A stretch of DNA of 64,000 nt from Verrucomicrobiota bacterium (GCA_021772615.1 JAJFLQ010000064.1:44423-108422); one strand, 5' to 3'. Shown: positions 18,892-29,061, counted from the stretch's first letter. Translations and numbers: made by a program. Notes: a model not told the origin generated them from the sequence alone.

Positions 18892-20895
18892 ATGAGGGGT
18901 TTTTACACCGATGTGGCTGCGACTGCTATTGTTATCTCACTCTTTTTCGGCGTGTTGCCGTGCCTGTCCGACGAACTGCCGACATCACACGAATCTGACT
19001 ACCATCGTTTTGATGACGTTGTCGTTACCTCGGATCGAGCGATGCGCAGGACGGCAACTGTGCCGGCGGCAGTCACGGTGATCGACCGGGAGAAGATCAT
19101 GGCCACGCACGCCCGGAATGTACCCGATCTCCTGCGATATGTCGCCGGCGTACAGGTATCGGATCAGTTGGGAAACGGACGAAAGAGCAGTGTCGACATA
19201 CGTGGTTTCGGTGAAACGGCGGCGGCAAATACCCTCGTGTTGGTCGATGGTCGCCGTATTAACGGCGCCGATCTCAGCGGTGTCGACTGGACGACGATTC
19301 CGCTGGAACGCATCGAGAAAATAGAGGTAATACGCGGCGGCTCGGCGGTCCTCTACGGTGACAACGCCGGAGCCGGCGTAATCAACATCATAACCGTCCG
19401 CGGCACAGCGGCGTTCTCTGCAGCGGCGACACTTGACATCGGTGAATTCAACAGTTACAGGCCGGCATTGAACGTTTCCGGATCCACTGCGGATGGGCGT
19501 CTTGCCTATGCCGCTAACGGCAGCTACGTCGATACGGACGGCTATGCCGCCAACAATGGATTTCGAAATCGAACCGGCGCCGTGTCCCTGAAATTCCATG
19601 GCGATCGTGGATTCGAAGTAGACCTTTCCTCCGGCATAAAGTCGGATCGCTACGGCCTGCGCGGATCCATTCCGCCGGATCTGAATCCACGGCATACCAC
19701 AGATCCGGACAATGTCGCCGAGACCGACGATGCCTATCTGCGCATCATCCCGGCACTACAACTAAACGAGGTGACCCGTGTCTCGCTTGCGATCGGTGGA
19801 CGGCGCTCCGAACAACAGTCCGCCTTCTTCAACCTACCGGGAACGTTTCTTTCTCGCAGCGACGTCGAGGAATTGACTCTCAGTCCGCAGCTCGACCACC
19901 AATTCGATCTTGGCACGGTTGGCAACCGCCTTGTCCACGGCTTTGACTACTTCAAGTCGACCATCAAAAATGACAGTTCCTTCTCCGGATTCGTGTCGGT
20001 TGCGGAGAACAGCAGGCGGTCGCTGGGGGCCTTTGTGAATCACACAGTGGCGGTTGTCGAGGACGTGACGCTCGACCTCGGGTATCGTCGGGAGTGGATA
20101 CGATATACGATCGAAAATTCGCCGTCATTCGATGTCGACACCGATGCCGGGCGCATTGGCCTGAACTGGAATTACACCAGGGCAAATCACGTGTTTATCG
20201 CGTATGACCTCACGTTCCGAACCCAACTCCTGGACGAGCTCGGCGGCTCGGGATTTGATCTGCCTCTCGAACCGCAGCGGGGGCGGCACCTCCATGGTGG
20301 AATCCGCCATAATTTCGCCAATGGCCCCAATGTCGGCCTGGCACTATTTCAGATCGTTACGACAGACGAGATCTTGTTTGATCCCAATTTCGTAGATCCC
20401 AATTCACCGTTCCCATTTCCCGGACAAAATGTGAACTACGACGAAACCCGGCGCCGCGGAATCGAGATCGAATTCGACTATCAGGTGAACCCCGCGTTGC
20501 GTGTGTTCATGAATTACACGCTCACGCAACCGATTCTGACGAGCGGCACGTATCAGGGTAATCACATCCCCGGCGTTGCCGAGAACACCGGAAGCTTCGG
20601 CGGCGGTTATTCTCCGTGGCCGGAGCTGGCGTGCGATTTCCGCGCACGCTGGACGCAGAACCGGACGATACCCGGCGATTGGGAAAACACCGCTGGCTGG
20701 GATGAAGACTACCTCATCGCCGACGCACGCGTGACCTGGTCCCGCGCGGGATTCAGCATTTATGCGGGGCTGAATAACGTATTCGATGAGGCCTATACCG
20801 AGATCGGCGGCTTCAATTCATTCACCGGTGTCGAGATTTTTCCCGCGCCCGGCCGCCATTTTGTCGCCGGAATCCGCTACGTCTCCACTTTTTAA
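18892..20895 (+). CDS. TonB-dependent outer membrane receptor (BtuB-like)
   Basis: Plug domain (DDVVVTSDRAMRRTATVPAAVTVIDREKI...IRGFGE...LVDGRRINGADLSGVDWTTIPLERIEKIEVIRGGSAVLYGDNAGAGVINIIT) and C-terminal barrel; downstream of cobalamin riboswitch. Confidence 0.92.
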   Translation: MRGFYTDVAATAIVISLFFGVLPCLSDELPTSHESDYHRFDDVVVTSDRAMRRTATVPAAVTVIDREKIMATHARNVPDLLRYVAGVQVSDQLGNGRKSSVDIRGFGETAAANTLVLVDGRRINGADLSGVDWTTIPLERIEKIEVIRGGSAVLYGDNAGAGVINIITVRGTAAFSAAATLDIGEFNSYRPALNVSGSTADGRLAYAANGSYVDTDGYAANNGFRNRTGAVSLKFHGDRGFEVDLSSGIKSDRYGLRGSIPPDLNPRHTTDPDNVAETDDAYLRIIPALQLNEVTRVSLAIGGRRSEQQSAFFNLPGTFLSRSDVEELTLSPQLDHQFDLGTVGNRLVHGFDYFKSTIKNDSSFSGFVSVAENSRRSLGAFVNHTVAVVEDVTLDLGYRREWIRYTIENSPSFDVDTDAGRIGLNWNYTRANHVFIAYDLTFRTQLLDELGGSGFDLPLEPQRGRHLHGGIRHNFANGPNVGLALFQIVTTDEILFDPNFVDPNSPFPFPGQNVNYDETRRRGIEIEFDYQVNPALRVFMNYTLTQPILTSGTYQGNHIPGVAENTGSFGGGYSPWPELACDFRARWTQNRTIPGDWENTAGWDEDYLIADARVTWSRAGFSIYAGLNNVFDEAYTEIGGFNSFTGVEIFPAPGRHFVAGIRYVSTF

Positions 20896-21218
20896 CCCGA
20901 CGTGCGCCCCCGTGACCGTCGGCCGTGATCACCAGTCCTTCAAATAGCGAATCCTGTATGTCCACTGCACGCGTATCGTACGGACAGATCCACGTGATCC
21001 TGCGTCTTGCTGTTCATCTTCGTCGTTCGCCGCTCCAGCTGTGTCTGTCTCGCCGTGCTGTACAGTGTTCAAAGACCATCTCCGATCCGGACAAAAATGG
21101 GCTCGGGGAGACCAACGTGTCAAGGCATGCCGTCGGGTAATTTTCACAATTGTTTGCCGGGCCTGGAGATTGTAAACTTCGGTGCCGTTCCGTATGTTAC
21201 AGGATTGGAGAATGTGCT

Positions 21219-22457
21219 ATGGAATTTATCTCATTAATCTGTGCTGACGACGATAAGTACTTCCGTATCCTCTATCGGAAGATCTTCTCTCGCCGAGGCT
21301 ATGCAATCCGTGTGTTCTCTGACGGCCAGGAAGTGATTGATGCCTACCGCGCCGAGCCTTCCGACATCCTTATTCTCGACATAGACATGCCGATAAAAAC
21401 CGGTCTTGAGGTGTGCCGAATGCTCCGCCAGGATCCGGAAGGCTACAATGTCCCGATCATCATCGTCTCATCCTACGATACCGAGGAGGCGATTGTAAAT
21501 GCACTGTCCGCGGGAGCAGATGATTACATCATCAAGCCGTTCAAATTCGCGGAGCTTCTGGCGAAAACCGTCGCTGTGCTACGCAAACGCAGCCTCGCAG
21601 CGAGCCGGGAGATGGGACTTCCGGTAGGCAGCCTCTTCGCCGGCAAGTACGAAATACTGGATAAGATCGGCAGCGGCGGTTTCAGCAACGTCTTCCACGC
21701 GATAATGAAGACAGCACATGAATCCACCGAAGTGGCATTAAAGGTTTTTGAACTCACTGCGACGTTGCGAAACGACAAGGAATTCATGAAGCTCTTCCTG
21801 CGTGAGGCTTACGGCCTGTCAAAGCTGGATCATCCCAATATTATTCGCCTGCATGACTTCGGCAGCAGCAGCAATTATTACTTCCTCGCGATGGAGTATT
21901 TTGAAGGAAAGACATTGTATCAAATCATGACCAAGACCGGGCAATTTCCGGAAACCGAAGCGGCAATGATCGGGTATGAAACGATTAAGGCGCTCGCGTA
22001 TTTGAAGTCTCACAAGGTGGTGCATCGCGACATCAAGCCCAACAACATCATGATCGTCGACTCCGGTGACGTGAAATTAATAGACTTCGGCATGGCGCGG
22101 CAAATAAAGGAAGAGACCGTATCGATCAAAGGATTGTTTACCGGTACGCCGCAGTACGCCGCACCGGAGAGCATACAGATGCGTTCCGACATCGACTCGC
22201 GCGCGGACGTGTTCTCACTCGGCGCAACGATGTACTACCTGGTTACCCAGGAGGAGCCGTTTTCCGCAGCCACACCGCAGGAGGTCTTCAACGAACGGTT
22301 TCGCAAGAACACAGAGGCGACGCCCATCAAGGAAATCGAGCCCGGTTTAAGCGACGCTTTTGCCGGCCTGGTAGATAAAATGCTGGCGTTGAATCGCGAA
22401 GACCGTCCTTCCGTCGAGGAGGTATCGGAATCGCTGCGAAATATTGTCTGTGCCTGA
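21219..22457 (+). CDS. Response-regulator receiver domain fused to Ser/Thr protein kinase
   Basis: REC (CADDDKYF...ILDIDMPIKTGLEV...DDYIIKPF) followed by kinase GSGGFSNVFHA, HRDIKPNNIMI, DFGMA, GTPQYAAPE. Confidence 0.92.
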   Translation: MEFISLICADDDKYFRILYRKIFSRRGYAIRVFSDGQEVIDAYRAEPSDILILDIDMPIKTGLEVCRMLRQDPEGYNVPIIIVSSYDTEEAIVNALSAGADDYIIKPFKFAELLAKTVAVLRKRSLAASREMGLPVGSLFAGKYEILDKIGSGGFSNVFHAIMKTAHESTEVALKVFELTATLRNDKEFMKLFLREAYGLSKLDHPNIIRLHDFGSSSNYYFLAMEYFEGKTLYQIMTKTGQFPETEAAMIGYETIKALAYLKSHKVVHRDIKPNNIMIVDSGDVKLIDFGMARQIKEETVSIKGLFTGTPQYAAPESIQMRSDIDSRADVFSLGATMYYLVTQEEPFSAATPQEVFNERFRKNTEATPIKEIEPGLSDAFAGLVDKMLALNREDRPSVEEVSESLRNIVCA

Positions 22458-22459
22458 GG

Positions 22460-23551
22460 TTACAGGACTGTCGGGCATAGGTAATACGGGCGGCCCTTTT
22501 TGATCAGACCAGGACTTCCCGGCAGCATTTCGGGCAGCGACTCGTGCATCAGTGACAGCAGCAGGTCACTCAGGCTGGGTTCCTGCGTATATCGCACCAC
22601 TTGCGCATCAACTGCGTCGGCCATCTCGCCGGCACGTTCGATGGCGTCCTCAAGATACCCGAGTTCATCGACCAGGCCGAGTTCCTTCGCCTGCCGTCCG
22701 GAAAAAATTGCTGCGTCGCCGATAGGTCCGTTTTTTACGTCCTCCAGTGCGATCTCCCGGCCCTCCGACACGATTAACGCGAATTCATGATAGGTCTCAT
22801 CTACCAGGGCCTGAATCAATGCCGTTTCTTCCGCTTCACGAACGCGGCCCATGTTCAATATATCTTTGTGCTTTCCCGATTTATACACTTCGGACTGCAA
22901 TCCGATCCGATCAAAAAGTCCGTGATAGTTATAACCGCCGATAATAACGCCTATACTGCCTGTGAGCGTGAGCCGGTTGGCAACAATGTAGTCGGTGCCT
23001 GCTGCGAGGTAATACCCGCCGCTCGCCGCGATGGTGCGCATGCACGTTAGCAGGATGATTCCACGCTGTCGCAGCTTCTGCATTTCGTGGTGAATCTCAT
23101 CGGTAGCCGTCACCGCGCCGCCCGGCGTGTTCATATCAAGGATGACGGCAGCGACACGGTCGTCGCTGCCCGCCTTGCGCAACTGGCGGATAATATTGTC
23201 GGAGGGTGAATTGTCCCGAGACTTCCCTGTTCCCGGCATAATAATGCCGTTGATACTGATGATGACCAGTTTCTTCGCGGTCGTCCCGCGCATCACCACA
23301 TCTTCGTGAATGTCTTTCATGTCGTCGACACGGCGCGGCAGAAGATCGCCCCCGCCGGTCAGGTTCTGTACCACAGCAAGGATCACGCTGGTCATAACCA
23401 GCAGCCCGACTATCGCTATCGCGATCAGGCTTCCGGTGAGGCATCCGCTTCGGCGTTTACGCGGCGGCGATGGCGGCGGCGATGGCGGCAACCGGGGAGG
23501 ACCAACGGGGGGCGGCAACGTCGGCGGCGGTATGGGGTCGAAATCGTTCAT
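22460..23551 (-). CDS. sppA: Signal peptide peptidase SppA, S49 family
   Basis: ISINGIIMPGTGKSRDN...AVILDMNTPGGAVTATDEI...AASGGYYLAAGTDYIVANRLTLTGSIGVI; N-terminal Pro-rich segment and TM. Confidence 0.9.
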   Translation of the reverse strand: MNDFDPIPPPTLPPPVGPPRLPPSPPPSPPRKRRSGCLTGSLIAIAIVGLLVMTSVILAVVQNLTGGGDLLPRRVDDMKDIHEDVVMRGTTAKKLVIISINGIIMPGTGKSRDNSPSDNIIRQLRKAGSDDRVAAVILDMNTPGGAVTATDEIHHEMQKLRQRGIILLTCMRTIAASGGYYLAAGTDYIVANRLTLTGSIGVIIGGYNYHGLFDRIGLQSEVYKSGKHKDILNMGRVREAEETALIQALVDETYHEFALIVSEGREIALEDVKNGPIGDAAIFSGRQAKELGLVDELGYLEDAIERAGEMADAVDAQVVRYTQEPSLSDLLLSLMHESLPEMLPGSPGLIKKGRPYYLCPTVL

Positions 23552-24525
23552 AGACGCGCTACAAGTGCGATGATGAGGTTGCCGACGATTTCCAGACTGT
23601 CGGCGCTCAATTTGTCCAGCGTATCCCGCTCGGTATGCCAGTAGGCGTTGTTGGGGCCATAGCTGAAATCGATAAAATCGATAGCGGGAATACCCAGCTC
23701 CTTGAATGGAACATGGTCATCAATAATCGAACCGTAGAGAAAAAAATCAATATGTTTTCGTACATTCTGCTCGTCGGCGATCTCCAGTGCCAACGAAATG
23801 AGGTTGGCGTCGTCGTTCGGCGACAGTGTGATAGTAAGGTCCGCGTCACCGATCATATCGATAAGGATCATGGCACGGCATTGATCCACCTTGCCGTCAC
23901 GATGCAGCTCAGCTGCCATCCTCCGGCTGCCGTAAAGACCATCACGGTCAGTATAGTTGACAACGGCCTCTTCGCCATCGAAAAACGCGAAACGCAGCGT
24001 CGGCCCGCGCCACCCAGCTGTCGCGAGACTGCGCATGATTTCCAACAGCAGTCCGGTGCTGGATCCGCTGTCATTGGCACCCTGAAATGAAGGTGAGGCG
24101 GGGATGTGTTTGGTGTCGAAATGGCTGCCGATGATGATCATGCCGCTTTCCGTACCCGGAAGATCAGCGTATACATTTTGGAAATCGACTGGACCGCGGG
24201 GCGTATCCGCGCGCCAGGCATCTACGATTGGATCGTAACCGAATTCCGTGCATTTCGCTGCAAGATACTGGGCCGTCTTGCGCGCCCCTGCGGAACCGCT
24301 CGGGCGCGGGCCGATCGACACGATTTCCTCGACCATCCGAAATGCCGACGCCTTGTCTATGTGGACCGTGGCCGGCGCTTTTTCCGGACCGGCGCATCCT
24401 GTGATCGTGAACAGACCGGCTGCAATCAGGGTTGCGACGGCTGCTGTCACACTGCCTGAGGACATTGTCTTCAGCGATGATGGATTGACGGTTTTATGGT
24501 TCATCGGATTCCAGGACGACCTCAT
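23548..24525 (-). CDS. M28 family peptidase / glutaminyl-peptide cyclotransferase-like lipoprotein
   Basis: Lipobox-like LFTITGCAG; GSHFDTK, GANDSGSSTGLLLEIMR, FFDGEEAV...GSRRMA. True start may be an internal ATG. Confidence 0.82.
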   Translation of the reverse strand: MRSSWNPMNHKTVNPSSLKTMSSGSVTAAVATLIAAGLFTITGCAGPEKAPATVHIDKASAFRMVEEIVSIGPRPSGSAGARKTAQYLAAKCTEFGYDPIVDAWRADTPRGPVDFQNVYADLPGTESGMIIIGSHFDTKHIPASPSFQGANDSGSSTGLLLEIMRSLATAGWRGPTLRFAFFDGEEAVVNYTDRDGLYGSRRMAAELHRDGKVDQCRAMILIDMIGDADLTITLSPNDDANLISLALEIADEQNVRKHIDFFLYGSIIDDHVPFKELGIPAIDFIDFSYGPNNAYWHTERDTLDKLSADSLEIVGNLIIALVARL

Positions 24526-25657
24526 TGCGCTGAAACGTCGGGATATCGAGATTCTGGTTGTTGATCATGGTTGCCGGACATTCGCTGAAAATCCCCAGAC
24601 AGTAACCCGCCTCGTGAAAGGGCAAGGACGGTTGCCTCGGCAGCGTTTGCGAGATCGACGGCGATTCTGTGTCCATTTCGTCGGCCGTGTCTGCGGCCGC
24701 CCGGGCACCGGACCTGCACTTGAATGTAATCGCCAAAACGGTAAGCTGCAGCTTGTGACGCGCGTCTTTCACGGAATGAGCGCCGATCACCGTGCGCGTT
24801 CGTTTTCGCAACCTGCTGTTTAATTCGTCGAGGCACCGCGTCATATCACCGATGGTCATATCATCACTGCCGATAAGCGCAGCCATTACGGCGTCGGCGT
24901 CAGTCAACACCTTGCCGGTCGCCAGCATCGGGGACGCTGCCAGGGTATCCATAAATTCACCGGGGTTCACGGTCGCAGCGTCAGCGGTGGCGGTGCCGAT
25001 GAAACAAAAAGCTTCCCGGCGTTTCAGCAGCTTCCGCATGTTGCCGATGTCCACCGGTATCATACCACGGCGGCACCGCAGGAGATCGCCCAAGCCGCGC
25101 ACGCCGTCCGCGAGTACGGTGTTGGTGATCACAAACGTTTCGTTGGCTTTGCGGTCATCCGGCAGCGGTTCGATCAATGTGTCGTTTCGAACTGCGACCA
25201 CAATATCCGTTTCCTGCCGCAGGGCTTTGATGCCATTGTCCGCCGCATCTGTGATAGTACGCCCCTCAAATGAAAACGGACACGTGACGAAGAAGAGGCC
25301 GAATAAATTCTCCTCTTTGATCAGGCGCGACAGTACCCTGACCCCGCCGGTTGCCGTACCACGCCCGAGGCAGGCGACGACGAGGACTGCATCGCAGTCA
25401 CCGATAGCTTTCTGGATGTCGTTGCGGCTGAATTCGAGGGCATTCTCGCCAAGATTCTGATCGCCGCTGCATCCCTGTCCATGTGCGCTTTCGTTGCGGA
25501 TGAGGATCGTTTGAATGCGATCGTGTCCCGCGATGCCGTCGGCATCGGTGTCGACATGGATCAGGCGCATACTGTCCGACGTGTACTTGTCGGCGTATGT
25601 CGCCAAAACCTTGCCGGCGCCGCCGCCGATTCCGAGTATGACAATTGCCGGTTTCAT
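24494..25657 (-). CDS. ftsZ: Divergent FtsZ
   Basis: ILGIGGGAGK, tubulin signature variant CLGRGTATGG, CPFSFEGRTITDAADNGIKALRQETDIVVAVRND, C-terminal NLDIPTFQR motif; directly downstream of ftsA. Confidence 0.85.
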   Translation of the reverse strand: MKPAIVILGIGGGAGKVLATYADKYTSDSMRLIHVDTDADGIAGHDRIQTILIRNESAHGQGCSGDQNLGENALEFSRNDIQKAIGDCDAVLVVACLGRGTATGGVRVLSRLIKEENLFGLFFVTCPFSFEGRTITDAADNGIKALRQETDIVVAVRNDTLIEPLPDDRKANETFVITNTVLADGVRGLGDLLRCRRGMIPVDIGNMRKLLKRREAFCFIGTATADAATVNPGEFMDTLAASPMLATGKVLTDADAVMAALIGSDDMTIGDMTRCLDELNSRLRKRTRTVIGAHSVKDARHKLQLTVLAITFKCRSGARAAADTADEMDTESPSISQTLPRQPSLPFHEAGYCLGIFSECPATMINNQNLDIPTFQRNEVVLESDEP

Positions 25658-25661
25658 CGCG

Positions 25662-26930
25662 TCAAAACCGAAAGGCCCGGCGACACAGGTCGAAAACGCG
25701 AAACATCTCGTGCTCCGCTGCCTTCTTGAATGACGGCGGTGTCTCGATATCCATCTGTCTCAACTGATGTCCCAATTGCAGCAGTCCAACCGGCGTTACG
25801 AATCGGGGATTGTTAATGTCGCGGTCGATGCCGCTTATGTTTGCCGGGTAGCCGATCTTGACCGGGACGTTGAATGTCGTGCGAACGATTGCTTCCACGC
25901 CGCCGATGAGCGCGCCGCCGCCACAGAGGATGATGCCGCCGCCGAGGAGCTTGGTCATGTTGAGGTTGTCGTCCAGAAAGGTTTGCTTGAGTTCCGCCTG
26001 AATCAGTTCGAACAGCTCGGTCAGCCGCAGATCGATGATGGTCTTAAGGGTATTCCTTGAAATAATTCTCGGTGGCTGCCCCAGCGACAATTCGACCTTA
26101 ATTTTCTGATCGGGCTCGTCCTTGCCGGCATGAAAATGCGCACCGCTTTTTACCAACTCCCGGCACTTGGCTATCGGCATATGCAATCCGATTGAGATGT
26201 CATTGGCGATATGTTCGCAGCCTACCGCAATCTGGCCGGAATGCATGCACCCGTTCTTGTAGAACACAGCATACTCGGTGACGCCGGCGCCGACATCGAT
26301 TACCAGCAGTCCACGACTTCGGTCGCCGGTCATGGATGCGCCGTAGTAGTCTGCTATCGCCGAGAATGCGATATCGTTCGCGGGCCGCCCAAGCACTTCG
26401 TCAACAAGACTGCAGATTGTCTGTATCTTGTTGTAATTTCCGTATATAACGTGGATGTCGGCGGTAAGTTTATTACCCACCATGCTTTCAGGATTGCTGG
26501 CCCTCTGATTATCATCGATCAGGTAGGTGCGCTGAAATGTGTGTATGCCTTTCTGCTCAATCGGAAGATTGAATGCGCGGGCGTTGCGGGTCGCTTCGAC
26601 AATGTCCGCGCTGGTAATGAGGCGATTGGACGAGGTAATCGGGACACTGCCAATGACGTTTGTCGAGTGTATGTGATTCCCGGTGACGGCAAGATAAACA
26701 TCTGTTATCCGCGTGCCGGTTATGGACTCGATATTGTTGAAGACGTCACTCAGCAGGTCGATCATGGCGGGAACATTCGTGACCTCGCCCTTGACCACCT
26801 TGTTCATCGACGAGGTCTCGTCATAGCCAATTGCGGTCAGGGCGCCTTCGTTGGTAGGCTTGCCCATGATCACCTTGATCGAGGCGGTTCCGATCTCGAC
26901 CGCCGTGATGGTGTCGTTCACTTTAAACAT
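25662..26930 (-). CDS. ftsA: Cell division protein FtsA
   Basis: TAVEIGTASIKVIMG, LLVIDVGAGVTEYAVF, GGGIILCGGGALIGGVEAIV, C-terminal amphipathic-like EMFRVFDLCRRAFRF. Confidence 0.92.
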   Translation of the reverse strand: MFKVNDTITAVEIGTASIKVIMGKPTNEGALTAIGYDETSSMNKVVKGEVTNVPAMIDLLSDVFNNIESITGTRITDVYLAVTGNHIHSTNVIGSVPITSSNRLITSADIVEATRNARAFNLPIEQKGIHTFQRTYLIDDNQRASNPESMVGNKLTADIHVIYGNYNKIQTICSLVDEVLGRPANDIAFSAIADYYGASMTGDRSRGLLVIDVGAGVTEYAVFYKNGCMHSGQIAVGCEHIANDISIGLHMPIAKCRELVKSGAHFHAGKDEPDQKIKVELSLGQPPRIISRNTLKTIIDLRLTELFELIQAELKQTFLDDNLNMTKLLGGGIILCGGGALIGGVEAIVRTTFNVPVKIGYPANISGIDRDINNPRFVTPVGLLQLGHQLRQMDIETPPSFKKAAEHEMFRVFDLCRRAFRF

Positions 26931-27525
26931 TGGTAACTGCCAGAATTTTTGCCATTGAAATAACGCCTTCGCGGAGGAGCGTTATCTGTCCCGCCGTGTA
27001 TTTGACTACCGTCGATGCCAATCCGCATACACCATCTGCACGCACCAGAAAATCGATGTGCGGCGCAAGACTTCGGAAGTTGTTGGCGGCACAGTCGTTC
27101 GGATCCTCGCCGGAAATATTTGCGCTGGTAGCACGTACCGGGCGTCCGAGCGTGCGCAACACCCTCTGTATGAACCAGTGTTTCGGCATCCGCAGGCCGA
27201 TGGTCTCGCCGCTTTCCGCAGGGGTTACAAGCGTTAAAGGTCCGGGCCAGAAGGCCGCCGCAATGCGGTCAATAACCGGATCCCGGACGACGCCGCAAGC
27301 GGTGATATCCGCGATGCAGCCAATCAGCACCTGCAGCTTTTTTTCACTGTCCCTGTGCTTCAAGGTATATATACGCCCGATACCGGCGTCGTTGCCTACA
27401 TCGCAAACGATACCGTAAACCGTTTCGGTCGGGATAATACCGATCGCGCCGGTGCCGATCTGTTCCGCGATCGCAACCGCACAATGATTGCCGTCGTCGC
27501 CTTCTGTGACGTTTGTTTGCTGCAT
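26923..27525 (-). CDS. tsaC: L-threonylcarbamoyladenylate synthase (Sua5/YrdC/TsaC)
   Basis: GIIPTETVYGIVCDV...IYTLKHRDSEKKLQVLI...FWPGPLTLVTPA...RMPKH...VRATSANISGEDP. Confidence 0.92.
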   Translation of the reverse strand: MQQTNVTEGDDGNHCAVAIAEQIGTGAIGIIPTETVYGIVCDVGNDAGIGRIYTLKHRDSEKKLQVLIGCIADITACGVVRDPVIDRIAAAFWPGPLTLVTPAESGETIGLRMPKHWFIQRVLRTLGRPVRATSANISGEDPNDCAANNFRSLAPHIDFLVRADGVCGLASTVVKYTAGQITLLREGVISMAKILAVTNV

Positions 27526-28472
27526 TAGAACCGCTGTCGTCCGAATAAACGCGACGCCTTTATTATCTCCAACGCCTTGTGCACAAGTGGGTCGGATTTC
27601 AAGTTGTTAAGGTCGTTGGCCAATGACCGCAGCTGCTCGCTGGTGGCGGCCGAGGTGATCGCAATATCGGGCGCTACGGGTCCCGACGCGTCATCAGACT
27701 CAACCTCTGTGGTACTCAGTGGTACTACCAACACCGCACCACTGGACAATGTTACCGTGCGGTATTGAAACGGCCGTCCGGCTGTGGGTTCACCGAGGAG
27801 CAATGCATGAACGTGCTGTCGCAGATCGCGGGCGATAAATTCGAACGTGCCGCGCGTCTCGCGATTGGTCAACACCAGCGTACGATGGTCGTCGAATATC
27901 TTTCGCAGTACGCTTCGTCCCTCTGGCGCAACGTCGGCGGCAAATCGCAGGTCGAGGATGACGTGTCGGTATCGGGTATTACCGTTACCATGCGCACCCA
28001 GGTCGTCCAGCAACCGCGAGAATACCGGCGGTCCAAGTCCGCGCAGACCGATATAGATGGTGCGTTCATCAATCACCGTGGAGATATACTCGTCGCCATG
28101 ATCGGCCGCGGAAAGCGGCGCGTCAATCGCATCCGCACTTCGTCGAATCATAGCGCCCGGCACAAGCTCTTCGACGATCGCCTTCTGAATCCGGTATGAC
28201 AATTCGCTGTTCTCAGCGCGGCTGGTATTGACACCCTCGCGCTCAAAGACTTCGAAAAGTTCGCCGACAGACGCCGAGATGGCGTCGACAACGGGAGCTG
28301 ACGCCGCCGCGGGCGGTGCGACGTCGCCAGCGCTGGTGGTCGAAACGCAGAGCCAACCACACAGCAGCGCGGTGGCACATGCACCACGACCAGTCCTCCG
28401 ATCGCGCTGTGGCGACCGTGCAGTGGTGTGCAGGCTGAAATGGGGTGGTGGCAGATGATTCAACGGAAGCAA
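27525..28472 (-). CDS. S41 (C-terminal processing)-like protein, probable inactive peptidase
   Basis: S41-like HVILDLRFAADVAPEG...LVLTNRETRGTFEFIARDLRQHVHALLLGEPTAGRPFQYRTVTLSSGAVLVVPL...GPVAPDI. Ser/Lys positions not conserved. Confidence 0.65.
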   Translation of the reverse strand: MLPLNHLPPPHFSLHTTARSPQRDRRTGRGACATALLCGWLCVSTTSAGDVAPPAAASAPVVDAISASVGELFEVFEREGVNTSRAENSELSYRIQKAIVEELVPGAMIRRSADAIDAPLSAADHGDEYISTVIDERTIYIGLRGLGPPVFSRLLDDLGAHGNGNTRYRHVILDLRFAADVAPEGRSVLRKIFDDHRTLVLTNRETRGTFEFIARDLRQHVHALLLGEPTAGRPFQYRTVTLSSGAVLVVPLSTTEVESDDASGPVAPDIAITSAATSEQLRSLANDLNNLKSDPLVHKALEIIKASRLFGRQRF

Positions 28473-28536
28473 CCGTTAACATGATGACGTGTTAGCGCGA
28501 AATGGTGTGGCGACGGATCGTGCAGAGCGATCAATC

Positions 28537-29061
28537 TTAATCCCTGTTCTGCCGTATCAGTTCTGCCTGCAATTCGCCATCGGCCGCGATCACTTTTTCC
28601 TTCTGGGTCTGCGAAAACCGCAGCATTGCTGCACGGATCTCAATATCGCTCAAAGCCAGTATCCGCAAGGCAAATAGTGCGGCATTTTTTGCGCCGGCGC
28701 TGCCGACAGCAAGCGTCGCTACCGGTATGCCACCGGGCATCTGCACGGTCGCGAGCAGGGAATCCAAGCCTTGAAAGGCGCCGCCTTGAACGGGAATGCC
28801 GAGGACAGGCAACTGCGTATGTGCCGCCACGACGCCGGCGAGATGCGCTGCGCCGCCGGCCGCCGCGATGATGATTTTATAGCCCTCGGCGGAAGCATTG
28901 CTTGCGAATTCAGAAACGATATCAGGAGTGCGATGTGCCGACATCACGCGCACGGAAACCGGAACGTTAAAATCGTTGAATGTATCAACGGCTGATTGGA
29001 TTTTGGGCAAATCGGATTTGCTGCCCATAAGAATGGCGACAACGGGTCTGTCCACGGTCAA
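28537..29061 (-). CDS. purE: N5-carboxyaminoimidazole ribonucleotide mutase PurE
   Basis: VAILMGSKSDLPKIQSA...VRVMSAHRTPD...IIIAAAGGAAHLAGVVAAHTQLPVLGIPVQ. Confidence 0.97.
   Translation of the reverse strand: MTVDRPVVAILMGSKSDLPKIQSAVDTFNDFNVPVSVRVMSAHRTPDIVSEFASNASAEGYKIIIAAAGGAAHLAGVVAAHTQLPVLGIPVQGGAFQGLDSLLATVQMPGGIPVATLAVGSAGAKNAALFALRILALSDIEIRAAMLRFSQTQKEKVIAADGELQAELIRQNRD

Noticed and set aside
20929-21147. 72-aa minus-strand ORF between the TonB receptor and REC-kinase
   Set aside because: No RBS, no recognisable domain, overlapping alternative ORFs in other frames; treated as intergenic.
26211-26936. 241-aa + strand ORF antisense to ftsA
   Set aside because: ftsA is unambiguous on the minus strand; this is a codon-bias shadow.
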